NCBI GenBank assembly: GCA_964646625.1
Contig: CAZYHC010000009.1
Coordinates: 1-64,000 of the forward strand
Origin: DAOULT01 sp964646625
GTDB lineage: Bacteria > Chloroflexota > Anaerolineae > CAZYHC01
Direction: 5' to 3'
DNA: 64,000 nucleotides
In this document: positions 43,001 through 51,111 of the stretch, piece after piece
Numbering within the stretch: the first letter of the stretch is position 1
How the letters are laid out: each line of letters begins with the position of its first letter
Translations under genes and position numbers: made by a program
Notes under the pieces: generated by a model
Seen by the model: the letters and a program-made list of their open reading frames with translations, nothing else
Told to the model about the DNA's origin: nothing
Database searches by the model: none

Positions 43001-44047
43001 ATGCCCACAACTTTAGATCTGGAACTGGGAGTGGCGGCCTATAAGGTCGTCAGAGATTTGCTGAACATAAAGAAAGGTGAAAGCCTGCTCATCACCATTG
43101 ATTCGGTCGGCCACTGGCGTCTGGCGGAAGAGACGGCCAAGGCCGGGGAAGCGCTGGGGGCCAAGGTCATGGTGGCCTGGCATTCCACGCCCCCCGGCTA
43201 CGGGAAGGTCGGCGACCCCTACCTGCCCGATAGCCTGAAAGCGGCCATCCCGGAGACCGACGCCTGGGTCGAGTACAACGATCAATGGCTGCTGTACTCT
43301 ACTCCCTGGGAGAAGGCGCTCTCCACCGCCGAGCGGGTGCGCTACCTCTTCCTGGGAGGGCTGGACGAGGACCAATTCGTGCGCTGCGTGGGCAAGGTGG
43401 ACCTGGAATTGCAGGACGCCTTCCAGACCACGCTGGTAGAGCTGACCAGGAAGGCCAGGCAGATGCGCATCACCACCCCGGCCGGCAACGACGTCAGCTT
43501 CGAGAACGGCGACCGCCCCGTAACCAATGAGCTGTGGGCCCACGAGCCCGGCGCACACTTCCTGTTGGGACAGATGGGCTGGGCCCCCATCGAGGAATCG
43601 ATCAACGGCGAGATCGTGTTCAATGGTTCGTTCTCCGGCGGCGGTGAGGCCGACCTGGGCGTTTTGAGTGAGCCAATCACCTTCCACGTGGAACAAGGGG
43701 TGTGCGTGGACATCACCGGCGGGGAAGAGGCCAAGTTCCTGCGCGGCTGGTTTGAGGGCCTGAACGATCCTCTCATGTACCACGCCGCCCACGTGTGCTA
43801 TGGGTTTAACCCTGGGGCCAGGCTCTCCGGCCTGTGCACCGAGGACGAGCGGGTGTGGGGTTCGACCGAGTGGGGCTTCGGCTACCAGGGGCCGTTCTTC
43901 AAAGCCAAGGGCATTAAGGCCATCTCCCACGTGGATGGCATCTGCCTGAACTCCTCGGTCTGGCTGGACGGGGAGCAAATCATGGACGAAGGGCGCCTGG
44001 TGCACCCCAGACTGGCGGAACTGGCCAGAAAAATGGGCAAACAGTAA
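43001..44047 (+). CDS. M29-like leucyl aminopeptidase family protein
   Basis: The 348-aa protein resembles thermophilic M29 metallo-aminopeptidases and the related 2,5-dihydroxypyridine dioxygenase group: an N-terminal Rossmann-like half, then a C-terminal catalytic half with acidic/His positions (GEIVFNGSF, CTEDERVWGSTEWGFGYQ, ISHVDGICLNSSVW). The exact metal ligands cannot be assigned by eye. RBS CAAGGAGGGAAAA precedes ATG 43001. Being next to the peptide transporter, it may hydrolyse the imported peptide, but a ring-opening or other role is possible. Confidence 0.7.
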   Translation: MPTTLDLELGVAAYKVVRDLLNIKKGESLLITIDSVGHWRLAEETAKAGEALGAKVMVAWHSTPPGYGKVGDPYLPDSLKAAIPETDAWVEYNDQWLLYSTPWEKALSTAERVRYLFLGGLDEDQFVRCVGKVDLELQDAFQTTLVELTRKARQMRITTPAGNDVSFENGDRPVTNELWAHEPGAHFLLGQMGWAPIEESINGEIVFNGSFSGGGEADLGVLSEPITFHVEQGVCVDITGGEEAKFLRGWFEGLNDPLMYHAAHVCYGFNPGARLSGLCTEDERVWGSTEWGFGYQGPFFKAKGIKAISHVDGICLNSSVWLDGEQIMDEGRLVHPRLAELARKMGKQ

Positions 44048-44054
44048 ACCCTTT

Positions 44055-44089
44055 CAGGGGCGGCGCGCTTCTCAAGGGCGTCGCCCCTG
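44055..44089 (+). terminator. GC-rich hairpin, probable terminator after the peptidase gene
   Basis: CAGGGGCGGCGC (44055-44066) pairs with GCGTCGCCCCTG (44078-44089), a 12-bp stem with one G-U pair and an 11-nt loop, 8 bp after the stop. No U-tract follows. Confidence 0.55.
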
Positions 44090-44136
44090 GCCGCCTGGTG
44101 TAGGGGGCGGACCTGCGCCCTTGTATCGCCGGCGGA

Positions 44137-44290
44137 GGGTGCGTCCAGAAATTTTGGCGACTGCTCATAGCCCTCGTCCCCGAGGGCGGTCCAAATAAGT
44201 TGTTTCGCCCTTAAGTCGCCCCCGAGACGGGGGCCTGGAGCTTTTATGAAGAAACCCGCTATAGGCTGCCTAAAATCTTGGACGGCCCCC
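44137..44290 (+). repeat. MITE-like dispersed repeat, full-length copy
   Basis: This 154-bp copy starts GGGTGCGTCCAGAAATTTTG. It ends with the inverted counterpart (CCTAAAATCTTGGACG, then a C-run). It contains CCTCGTCCCCGAGGGCGG and CCCCCGAGACGGGGGC. Its layout matches 24701-24852. With the hairpin before it, it fills the 329-bp gap between the peptidase and tdh genes. Confidence 0.7.
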
Positions 44291-44376
44291 CGGCGGAATG
44301 TAAGCGCAGGATGCTTGAGAGCAAAGGGGCCTTTTTCGCGCCGGAGCGAAAAAATTTGGTAAGTGAGGTAGACCCA

Positions 44377-45453
44377 ATGAAGGGCAAAATGAAAGCGATT
44401 ATCAAGCCGGCGCCCCGACCGGGCGTCGAGATGGTTAATGTGGACATCCCGCAGATAGAGCCGCACCAGGTGCTCATCAAAGTCAAAGCCACTTCTATCT
44501 GCGGCACGGATGTCCACATTTACAAATGGGATGCCTGGTCGCAGAGCCGCATCAAACCACCGATGATTATCGGCCACGAGGTCTGCGGCCACGTGGTAGA
44601 AGTGGGCCGCGAGGTGAGCCAGATCGAGGTGGGGGATTTCGTCTCCACCGACAGCCACATCCCCTGTATGGTCTGCCCCATCTGCCGTAAAGGGCAGACT
44701 CACATCTGCGGCAATTTGCTCATCCTGGGAGTGGACACCACCGGCGTCTTTTCCGAGTACGTGGCCCTGCCGGAAGTTTCTCTCTGGAAGAACGACCCGG
44801 CCCTGGACCCGGCCATGGCTTCCATCCAGGACCCGATGGGCAACGCCGTCTACACCGTCCTGGTCGAGCCGGTGGCCGGGCAGTCGGTAGCCATCTTCGG
44901 CGATGGGCCGACGGGCCTGGGGGCGGTGGGCGTGGCCCGTGCCGCCGGAGCGAGCGTGATCTTCCACGTCGGCAAATACCCGGCCCGCCTGGCGATAGGC
45001 CGCCGCCTGGGAGCCGATGCCAGCCTGAACATCACCGCCCCCGGCACCGACGTGGTGAAGACCATCCTGGAAGCCACCGGGGGCTGGGGAGTGGACGTAG
45101 TGCTGGAGATGAGCGGCGGCCAGCAGGCCCTCGACGAAGGCTTCGCCGTGCTGCGCAAGGGCGGGCGCTTTTCCGCCTTCGGCATCCCCGCCGAGCCGGT
45201 GCAGATTGACCTCAACAAAGCGGTGGTCTTCAAAGGGGCACGCGTCTTTGGCATTAACGGGCGCCTGCTCTGGAAGACCTGGTATCAGATGGCGGGGCTG
45301 ATCGAAGGGGGCGGGCTGGATTTCTCGCCCATCATCACCCATCGCCTCCCCTTCGATGAATTCGAGGCCGGCTTCCAGGCCATGATGGCCCCCGATCGCC
45401 AGGCGGCCAAAGTGGTGCTTTTCCCCGACCCAAACGACGTTGAGGTGACGTAG
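44377..45453 (+). CDS. tdh: L-threonine 3-dehydrogenase-like zinc dehydrogenase
   Basis: The 358-aa medium-chain dehydrogenase has the catalytic-zinc motifs SICGTDVH and GHEVCGHV and a structural-zinc Cys cluster (CMVCPICRKGQTHIC). A Rossmann NAD-binding stretch follows (VAIFGDGPTGLGAVGVARAA). The start KWDAWSQ resembles Tdh. Its direct coupling to the KBL gene (1-bp gap) strongly supports threonine oxidation to 2-amino-3-oxobutyrate. AGTGAGGT precedes ATG 44377; the longer frame runs into the MITE-like repeat. Reactions are cytoplasmic. Confidence 0.88.
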   Translation: MKGKMKAIIKPAPRPGVEMVNVDIPQIEPHQVLIKVKATSICGTDVHIYKWDAWSQSRIKPPMIIGHEVCGHVVEVGREVSQIEVGDFVSTDSHIPCMVCPICRKGQTHICGNLLILGVDTTGVFSEYVALPEVSLWKNDPALDPAMASIQDPMGNAVYTVLVEPVAGQSVAIFGDGPTGLGAVGVARAAGASVIFHVGKYPARLAIGRRLGADASLNITAPGTDVVKTILEATGGWGVDVVLEMSGGQQALDEGFAVLRKGGRFSAFGIPAEPVQIDLNKAVVFKGARVFGINGRLLWKTWYQMAGLIEGGGLDFSPIITHRLPFDEFEAGFQAMMAPDRQAAKVVLFPDPNDVEVT

Positions 45454-45454
45454 C

Positions 45455-46639
45455 ATGGCTGGAGATAAATTGACCTTTATAGAAGAAGAGATAGCCGATC
45501 TCAAAGAATCAGACCTGTTCATAAACATCCGCGCCATCGGCTCGCCGGTAGGGGCCTGGATGGTGGTGGATGGCCGCCGGGTGCTGAACTTCTGCACCAA
45601 CAACTACCTGGGCCTGGCCAACCACCCGAATTTGCGCCAGGCGGCCAAGGATGCTATCGACCGGTGGGGCGTGGGGCCGGCGGCGGTGCGCACCATCGCC
45701 GGGACGCAGGAGCTTCACGTGCAGTTGGAAAAACGCCTGGCCGCATTCAAGGGAGTGGAGGATGCCCTCTACGTGCAATCGGGCCTCTGCGCCAACCAGG
45801 CGGCCATCCCCACGCTGGTGGGCAGGGAGGACGTCATCTTCTCCGACCGCCTGAACCACGCCAGCATCATAGACGGCTGCCGCCTGGCGCGGGCCAAAAT
45901 CGTCGTCTACGAGCATTGCGACCCGCTTGACGCCGAAAGTAAGATCAAAGAGAACCTCGGCCAGTACCGGCGCGGGCTGCTGATTACCGATGGGGTCTTC
46001 AGCATGGATGGCGACATCGCGCCCTTAGATGAGCTCTACGAGGTAGCCGAACGCTATGGGGTGCTCACGATGGTGGACGATGCACACGGCGAAGGGGTGC
46101 TGGGCCGGGGCGGGCGCGGCATTGTAGACCATTTCGACCTGCATGGGAAGTTCGACGTGGAGATTGGCACGCTGTCCAAGGCTTTCGGCGTGGTCGGCGG
46201 GGTGATTGCCGGGAAGAAAATAATCGTGGACTACATGCGCCAGAAGGCCCGGCCCTTCCTCTTCTCCAGCGCCGTGACCCCGGCTGACACCGCCGCCTGC
46301 CTGGCCGCCGTTGACCTCCTGGAAGAATCCACCGCCCTGGTGGATAAGCTCTGGGAGAACACTCGCTACTTCAAGACCGAGATGCAAAGCCTGGGCTTCG
46401 ATACCGGCCAGAGCCAGACCCCCATCGTGCCCATCATGCTGGGCGAAGCGGCGCTGGCCAAAAGGTTCTCCCAGCGACTTTTTGAAGAAGAGGTGTTCGC
46501 CATGGCTATCGGCTATCCCACCGTCCCGCGCGGCGCGGCCCGCATCCGCGTCATGAACAGCGCCGTCCACTCCAAAGAAGACCTGGATAAAGGGCTGGAA
46601 GTTTTCGCCAAAGTGGGGCGCGAACTGAGCGTGATTTAG
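45455..46639 (+). CDS. kbl: Glycine C-acetyltransferase (2-amino-3-ketobutyrate CoA ligase)
   Basis: The 394-aa PLP enzyme of the alpha-oxoamine synthase family has the CoA-binding start (NFCTNNYLGLANHP), DDAHGEGVLG, and the PLP lysine K242 in GTLSKAFG. Together with Tdh it splits threonine into glycine and acetyl-CoA. The ATG follows the tdh stop by one base, so both are made together. Length and motifs are normal; related 8-amino-7-oxononanoate synthase is the main alternative, but the Tdh partner favours KBL. Confidence 0.92.
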   Translation: MAGDKLTFIEEEIADLKESDLFINIRAIGSPVGAWMVVDGRRVLNFCTNNYLGLANHPNLRQAAKDAIDRWGVGPAAVRTIAGTQELHVQLEKRLAAFKGVEDALYVQSGLCANQAAIPTLVGREDVIFSDRLNHASIIDGCRLARAKIVVYEHCDPLDAESKIKENLGQYRRGLLITDGVFSMDGDIAPLDELYEVAERYGVLTMVDDAHGEGVLGRGGRGIVDHFDLHGKFDVEIGTLSKAFGVVGGVIAGKKIIVDYMRQKARPFLFSSAVTPADTAACLAAVDLLEESTALVDKLWENTRYFKTEMQSLGFDTGQSQTPIVPIMLGEAALAKRFSQRLFEEEVFAMAIGYPTVPRGAARIRVMNSAVHSKEDLDKGLEVFAKVGRELSVI

Positions 46640-46778
46640 AGCCCCGTCCGTTGGCGCCCAGGTGTAGCGGCCATATTCCAGGCCGGCCTCGTACTGGCTC
46701 CCTCTCGCACCCGGAAGTGTGTGGTTGGATCTCAATCACACGACTTGACAGCAAGGCGAAAACTCGGCCTACGTACGC

Positions 46779-47000
46779 CACCTGGTGGCAGAAGGGATGC
46801 CGATGGTGGAGCTTAACGGACAAAGAGAACAAGACCTCCTGGACGCGGTCCTGGCCGACAACTTCAAAGGAGTTTGCCAGGCTACGGAGTACCTTCTGAA
46901 ACTGGGGCACGAGCGCATAGGCTTCATCTGTGGTTCGATGGGAATCACCACCGGGAAAAATCGCCTTCGCTGCTTTGGGAAGCTGATAACGAACGGCTGA
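46779..47000 (+). pseudogene. LacI-family regulator remnant
   Basis: The frame reads HLVAEGMPMVELNG, then DNFKGVCQATEYLLKLGHER and IGFICGSMGITTGKNRL before a stop. This is the middle of a LacI/GalR sensor domain (HL-EG-PVV-N, then D--G---AT--L---GH--I-FI). The helix-turn-helix before it and the C-terminal half after it are missing, so it is a relic of a regulator that may once have controlled the transketolase or a sugar gene. The surrounding 46640-47020 holds no other gene. Confidence 0.55.
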
Positions 47001-47020
47001 CACGGATTGGAGAGATGAAA

Positions 47021-47857
47021 ATGCCTTACCATTCAGAATCGTTCATCGTGGAGTTGGAGGAAATCGCCCGCCAACTCAGGATCGACACCGTAGAGATGAT
47101 TTACCGGCGGGGGGCGGGGCATCCTGGCGGCTCCCTTTCGGCGGCGGAAATCATGGCCGCCCTCTTCTTCCACCAGATGCGCCTGGACCCGGCCCGCCCC
47201 GATTGGCCCGAACGCGACCGCTTTCTTCTGAGCAAGGGCCATGCCTCCGCCATCCTCTACGCCGCCCTGGCCCGGCGGGGGTTCTTCCCGGTGTCAGAAC
47301 TGGAGGCCTGGGGTGAAATCGGGTGCTGTCTCCAGGGCCACCCCGACCGGCTGAAAACCCCAGGGGTGGAAATGTCCTCTGGGATTTTGGGACATGGCCT
47401 GGCTATCGGGGTCGGGCTGGCTCTGGCGGCCCGACTCAACGAGCAGAGCTACCACGTCTACGTCCTCATGGGGGATGGCGAATGTCAGGCCGGCGTGGTG
47501 TGGGAAGGGGCAATGTTCGCCAGCAAGTACCGCCTGGCCCGGCTGACGGCCATCCTCGATTACAATGACGTGCAGCTCGATGGCCCGGTGCACGAGATAA
47601 TGCCCTTAGAGCCCCTGATGGACAAGTGGCGAGCCTTCAATTTCGCCGTGCTGGAGATAGATGGGCACAACATGCACCAGGTGTTGGAAGCGCTGGACGT
47701 GGCCCAGCACATCCACGACCGCCCCACCCTTATCCTGGCCCACACCGTCAAAGGCAAAGGGGTATCTTTCATGGAGAATAAATCGACCTGGCACGGGCGG
47801 GCCCCGAATGAGGAAGAATACCGGCAGGCTTTAGCCGAGTTGAAGGGAGAAGTATAG
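47021..47857 (+). CDS. Transketolase, N-terminal (TPP-binding) subunit
   Basis: The 278-aa protein has the start of transketolase (RRGAGHPGGSLSAAEIMAALF), SKGHAS, and the thiamine-diphosphate motif GDGECQAGVVWEGA ending in DYND. Only the first third of the usual enzyme is present; the rest is the next gene, as in split two-subunit transketolases. GGAGAG six bases before ATG 47021 decides the start. The pair interconverts pentose and other sugar phosphates in the pentose phosphate pathway. The stop overlaps the next GTG by one base. Confidence 0.93.
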   Translation: MPYHSESFIVELEEIARQLRIDTVEMIYRRGAGHPGGSLSAAEIMAALFFHQMRLDPARPDWPERDRFLLSKGHASAILYAALARRGFFPVSELEAWGEIGCCLQGHPDRLKTPGVEMSSGILGHGLAIGVGLALAARLNEQSYHVYVLMGDGECQAGVVWEGAMFASKYRLARLTAILDYNDVQLDGPVHEIMPLEPLMDKWRAFNFAVLEIDGHNMHQVLEALDVAQHIHDRPTLILAHTVKGKGVSFMENKSTWHGRAPNEEEYRQALAELKGEV

Positions 47858-48816
47858 TGGCGGAAAAAATGTGCATGAGACGAGCCTATGGGCAAGCCCT
47901 GGCAGAATACGGCGCTCTCAACGAGCAGATGGTGGTGCTGGATGCTGATGTTTCGTCTTCCACGCTGACCTGTCTTTTCGCTGAACGTTTCCCCGAAAGG
48001 TTCTTCAACGTGGGGATAGCCGAAGCGGGGATGGTGGACGTGGCGGTCGGGCTGGCTTTGGGAGGGAAGATACCCTTCGCCAACACCTTCGCCGCCCTGC
48101 TTTCCACGCGGGCCTTGGAGCAGATACGCACCTGCGTGGCCTACGCCGAGACCAACGTTAAGCTGGTGGCCGGCTACTCGGGCCTTTCCGATTTCAAGGA
48201 TGGCCCCACCCACCATTCTATCCTGGATTTGGCTATCATGCGGGCCATGCCCAACCTGACGGTGATGGTCGCCGCTGACACAGTGGAGATGCGCAAGATG
48301 GTGCCCTTGGTGGCCGAGCACGAGGGGCCGGTCTACCTGCGGGTCAGCCGGGCGGAAGTGCCCACTATCTTTGACCAAAACCACCAGGTAGAGATAGGCA
48401 AAGGGGTGGTTCTACGCCAGGGAGACGACGTAACGCTCGTCGGCACCGGCCTGATGGTGGCCCGCTGCCTGGAGGCGGCCCAAAGCCTGGCCGCAGAGGG
48501 CATCAAGGCCCGCGTGCTGGAAATCCACACCCTTAAACCCCTGGACGTGGCACTCGTCCGCCAGGCCGCCGAGGAGACCAGAGCTATAGTGACCGTCGAG
48601 GAGCATTCCATCATCGGCGGGCTGGGAGGCGCGGTGGCCGAAGCGCTGAGCGGCACCTGCCCCACGTTTATCGAGCGGGTGGGCATCGCCGATACCTTCA
48701 CCGGGACCGCGCTGGACGTCGATTCCCTGCTCGATCACTGGGGGATGTCGGTGGGAGACATCATCCAGGCGGCCCGACGCGCATTAGAGCACCGTCAAGA
48801 AGCTGGCCCAGGATAA
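47857..48816 (+). CDS. Transketolase, C-terminal (pyrimidine-binding) subunit
   Basis: The 319-aa protein contains the transketolase pyrimidine-binding domain (VLDADVSSSTLT, FFNVGIAEAGMVDVAVGLA) and the C-terminal domain (GTGLMVARCLEAAQSLAAEG). It begins at GTG overlapping the stop of the N-terminal subunit, so equal amounts are expected. The two form the active heterotetramer. A fusion such as DXS is excluded by length and by the gene pair arrangement. Confidence 0.93.
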   Translation: MAEKMCMRRAYGQALAEYGALNEQMVVLDADVSSSTLTCLFAERFPERFFNVGIAEAGMVDVAVGLALGGKIPFANTFAALLSTRALEQIRTCVAYAETNVKLVAGYSGLSDFKDGPTHHSILDLAIMRAMPNLTVMVAADTVEMRKMVPLVAEHEGPVYLRVSRAEVPTIFDQNHQVEIGKGVVLRQGDDVTLVGTGLMVARCLEAAQSLAAEGIKARVLEIHTLKPLDVALVRQAAEETRAIVTVEEHSIIGGLGGAVAEALSGTCPTFIERVGIADTFTGTALDVDSLLDHWGMSVGDIIQAARRALEHRQEAGPG

Positions 48817-48845
48817 CGCCAGGCGCCAGGATAAACTTTCTGTTC

Positions 48846-48874
48846 TTGACCAATAAACGATACCTTGATATAAT
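48846..48874 (+). promoter_or_regulatory. Promoter of the AAA ATPase-TOPRIM pair
   Basis: -35 TTGACC at 48846-48851, a 17-bp spacer and -10 TATAAT at 48869-48874. The predicted start is near 48881, inside the TGTACA site. Confidence 0.8.
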
Positions 48875-48911
48875 ATGTACAGATGGCTTTTGTACGGGAC
48901 TGTCTGTACAT
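48875..48911. promoter_or_regulatory. Triple TGTAC operator-like site
   Basis: ATGTACAGA (48875-48883) and TCTGTACAT (48903-48911) are perfect inverted repeats, with a third TGTAC at 48891-48895 between them. The TGTAC starts are 15 and 14 bp apart. The array starts right after the -10 box, as expected for a repressor. It could alternatively form an mRNA hairpin. Confidence 0.6.
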
Positions 48912-48935
48912 TTTATTTTATGAGGCACCTCTATT

Positions 48936-50066
48936 ATGGAAAATCTTGTGTTGGACTCACTTGAAATCCAGCGGTTTCGTGTTTTCCGACATCTGAAAAT
49001 TCCCCGCCTGGGCCGGGTCAATCTTATCACGGGAAAAAACAACGTGGGTAAGTCGTGTCTCCTGGAAGCCCTATGGCTCTATGCGCGCCGCGGTTCGCCT
49101 TCTCTGATCTGGCATCTCCTGGAGGCGCGGGATGAAGGCAGTTATCCCACCGCTCTCACCGGTGTCGGTGTCTGGCTCCTTGAAGAACGAGCTTCGGCTA
49201 TAAAGCATCTTTTCTATGGGCGTAAGGATATCCGAGAGTACTTTACCGACGAGCTTGCCAGTATAGAGATTGGCCCTCTTAATTCCCAGGCTGACTCGCT
49301 CTCTATTGGTGTTGGTTGGGGTGTGCCGCCAGTTGGTAAGGATGGCCAAGAAAGGTTTCGTTTCCTAGAGCCTGAAGAGTACAAAACTACTTTGAAGCCT
49401 TTGGTCATGCTCTTTGCGGTTCAGTTTGGAGAACATAAGTGGATTATTCCCGGCCTTGGCTGGCGGGATGCGCGATCATCAGAGCTAAAGGAAATCTCCT
49501 GCGTTTTTGTACCAGCGAATGGATTGGAAGCACTGCAAATCGGCCAATTCTGGGATACTGTGACCCTGACGGATCTGGAGGAGGATGTGCTGACTTCTTT
49601 GCGCATCATTGCACCAGAAGTTGAGCGCGTGGGTCTTGTAGGAGAACCGGAACCGAAGACTAGACGTGAACGAATCCCCGTTGTAAGGATCGCAGAGTTC
49701 GACGATCCTATACCTCTCCGCAGCATTGGGGAAGGCATGACCCGCCTGTTCGGAATTGCCCTGGCCCTGGTAAATGCCAAAGATGGGATGTTACTGATTG
49801 ACGAGGTTGATAGCGGTTTACATTACTCTGTGCAGCCGGACTTGTGGCGGCTGATCTTCCAGGTGGCGCGGCGGCTCAACGTGCAGGTCTTTGCCACCAC
49901 GCACAGTTGGGATTGTATTGAAGGGTTCCAGAAAGCTGCTGTAGAAGACGAACAGGAAGAGGGTTTACTCATCCGTCTGGACGAGATAGAGGGGGAGATA
50001 GTTCCCACCCTGTTTGATGAGCGCAGGCTGGGCGTCGCTACCCGCAGGCAGATTGAGGTGCGCTAA
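48936..50066 (+). CDS. OLD-like AAA ATPase (AAA_15/AAA_21 type)
   Basis: The 376-aa ABC-type ATPase has a start typical of RecF/SMC/OLD relatives (SLEIQRFRVFRHLKI), Walker A GKNNVGKS at 33-40, a signature-like SIGEGMTRL, Walker B LLIDEVDSGLH with D289/E290, and the switch FATTHSWDCI. There is no coiled coil and no nuclease domain; the TOPRIM gene 2 bp downstream supplies that. Pairs like this occur as anti-phage modules (PARIS AriA-AriB, split OLD, Gabija-like). The DNA is visibly richer in A/T-ending codons than its neighbours, suggesting transfer. The RBS is weak (GAGG, about 12 bp away). Confidence 0.82.
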   Translation: MENLVLDSLEIQRFRVFRHLKIPRLGRVNLITGKNNVGKSCLLEALWLYARRGSPSLIWHLLEARDEGSYPTALTGVGVWLLEERASAIKHLFYGRKDIREYFTDELASIEIGPLNSQADSLSIGVGWGVPPVGKDGQERFRFLEPEEYKTTLKPLVMLFAVQFGEHKWIIPGLGWRDARSSELKEISCVFVPANGLEALQIGQFWDTVTLTDLEEDVLTSLRIIAPEVERVGLVGEPEPKTRRERIPVVRIAEFDDPIPLRSIGEGMTRLFGIALALVNAKDGMLLIDEVDSGLHYSVQPDLWRLIFQVARRLNVQVFATTHSWDCIEGFQKAAVEDEQEEGLLIRLDEIEGEIVPTLFDERRLGVATRRQIEVR

Positions 50067-50068
50067 TC

Positions 50069-50683
50069 GTGGCCGACAGATACGTGCTGCTGGTAGAAGG
50101 CAAAGATGACGAGCATGTATTCTATAGTCTGTTGAAGCACCACCAGGTTCCCAAAATGTTCAAAATCAAGAACATGGAAGGAGTTGACAAGCTCCCGGAC
50201 ATAATTGACGCCGAACTATTTGCCAGTGGCTTAGAGCGGCTGGGCATCGTCGTGGATGCCAATACCGATCTGGCGGCTCGCTGGCAATCTCTGCGGGGCA
50301 TCTTGAGCAAGCTTGGCTACGACGTGCCCACGACTCCAGCCCCCGACGGCACGATCATTCAGCAGCCTGGGCAACCCGGGGTCGGCGTCTGGATTATGCC
50401 CGACAACGGACTTTCCGGCATGTTGGAGGATTTTGTGGCCTTCCTGGTGCCGCCAGATGATCCCCTTTGGGATCCCGCTGGAGACTGCGTGCAGCAGATT
50501 CCGGCGCAGTATCGGTGTTTTCCGGTGGAACACCAACCAAAGGCCCACCTTCACACCTGGCTGGCCTGGCAGGAAGAGCCAGGGACGCCGATGGGCCTGG
50601 CGATCACCAAGCGTTACCTGGATGCCGATGCGCCCCATGCCCGGCAGTTGATGGACTGGATTCGCCGGTTTTTTGATATCTAA
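50069..50683 (+). CDS. TOPRIM-like protein (DUF3226 type), partner of the AAA ATPase
   Basis: The 204-aa protein begins RYVLLVEGKDDEHVFYSLL, with E10, then D63-ANT-D67 in GIVVDANTD. This is the Glu...DXNXD layout of TOPRIM metal sites seen in OLD nucleases and DUF3226. It starts at GTG 50069, two bases after the ATPase stop. It would cleave nucleic acid or tRNA when released or activated by the ATPase, as in AriB of PARIS, although AriB belongs to DUF4435 and not this family. A defence role is inference. Alternative: a DNA-repair nuclease. Confidence 0.75.
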   Translation: MADRYVLLVEGKDDEHVFYSLLKHHQVPKMFKIKNMEGVDKLPDIIDAELFASGLERLGIVVDANTDLAARWQSLRGILSKLGYDVPTTPAPDGTIIQQPGQPGVGVWIMPDNGLSGMLEDFVAFLVPPDDPLWDPAGDCVQQIPAQYRCFPVEHQPKAHLHTWLAWQEEPGTPMGLAITKRYLDADAPHARQLMDWIRRFFDI

Positions 50684-50708
50684 GCCTGCTACAGTGAGCA
50701 TGTTTCTT

Positions 50709-50779
50709 AGCCGCAGAGAACACAGAGCTTATGGAGGGAAAAACCTCTTTCTCTGTGTCCTCCGTGCCCTCTGTGGCTT
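50709..50779. repeat. CACAGAG-rich inverted repeat element, copy 2
   Basis: The left part (AGCCGCAGAGAACACAGAGC) is complemented by CTCTGTGTCCTCCGTGCCCT and CTGTGGCT on the right, around AGGGAAAAACCTC. The left half is repeated, inverted and about 85% identical, at 63034-63081. Confidence 0.65.
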
Positions 50780-51006
50780 GATTTGAGAATCCGATAGTAA
50801 GCCCTGGCACTCAACACTCGCCCTTGTTGGACGACCAAAGTTGTCAGGGCTTTTTGTGTCATAATAACAGTGTAGTAACGACTTCAGTCGTGTTTAGCCC
50901 GATAATAGGTGCAACCAGCGACTTCAAAATGGAGGCGCTCGCCAGCCCGCACCCTAATTTCCCCAGGGAAAGATACGCTACCCCCTGAATTTCACGCCAA
51001 AAAGGC

Positions 51007-51035
51007 TTGACAAAAACGAGTTCATATGGTATAAT
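51007..51035 (+). promoter_or_regulatory. Promoter of the second GntR gene
   Basis: Consensus -35 TTGACA at 51007-51012, a 17-bp spacer and -10 TATAAT at 51030-51035. TTCATGAA, a short palindrome, follows at 51035-51042. The leader to ATG 51112 is about 70 nt. Confidence 0.8.
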
Positions 51036-51111
51036 TCATGAAGAATGAAAAACCGAGGTGGTCAGAACCTGGGCCCCAGTCTCATCAAGTGGCCCGACAG
51101 GGTTTAATGTA

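Larger units (their letters stand above)
50684..51111. other. Intergenic region before the second GntR gene
   Basis: The 428-bp gap holds the CACAGAG repeat (50709-50779) and, at the right, a consensus promoter (51007-51035). Between 50780 and 51006 I see no gene, only low-complexity and AT-richer stretches. Confidence 0.6.
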
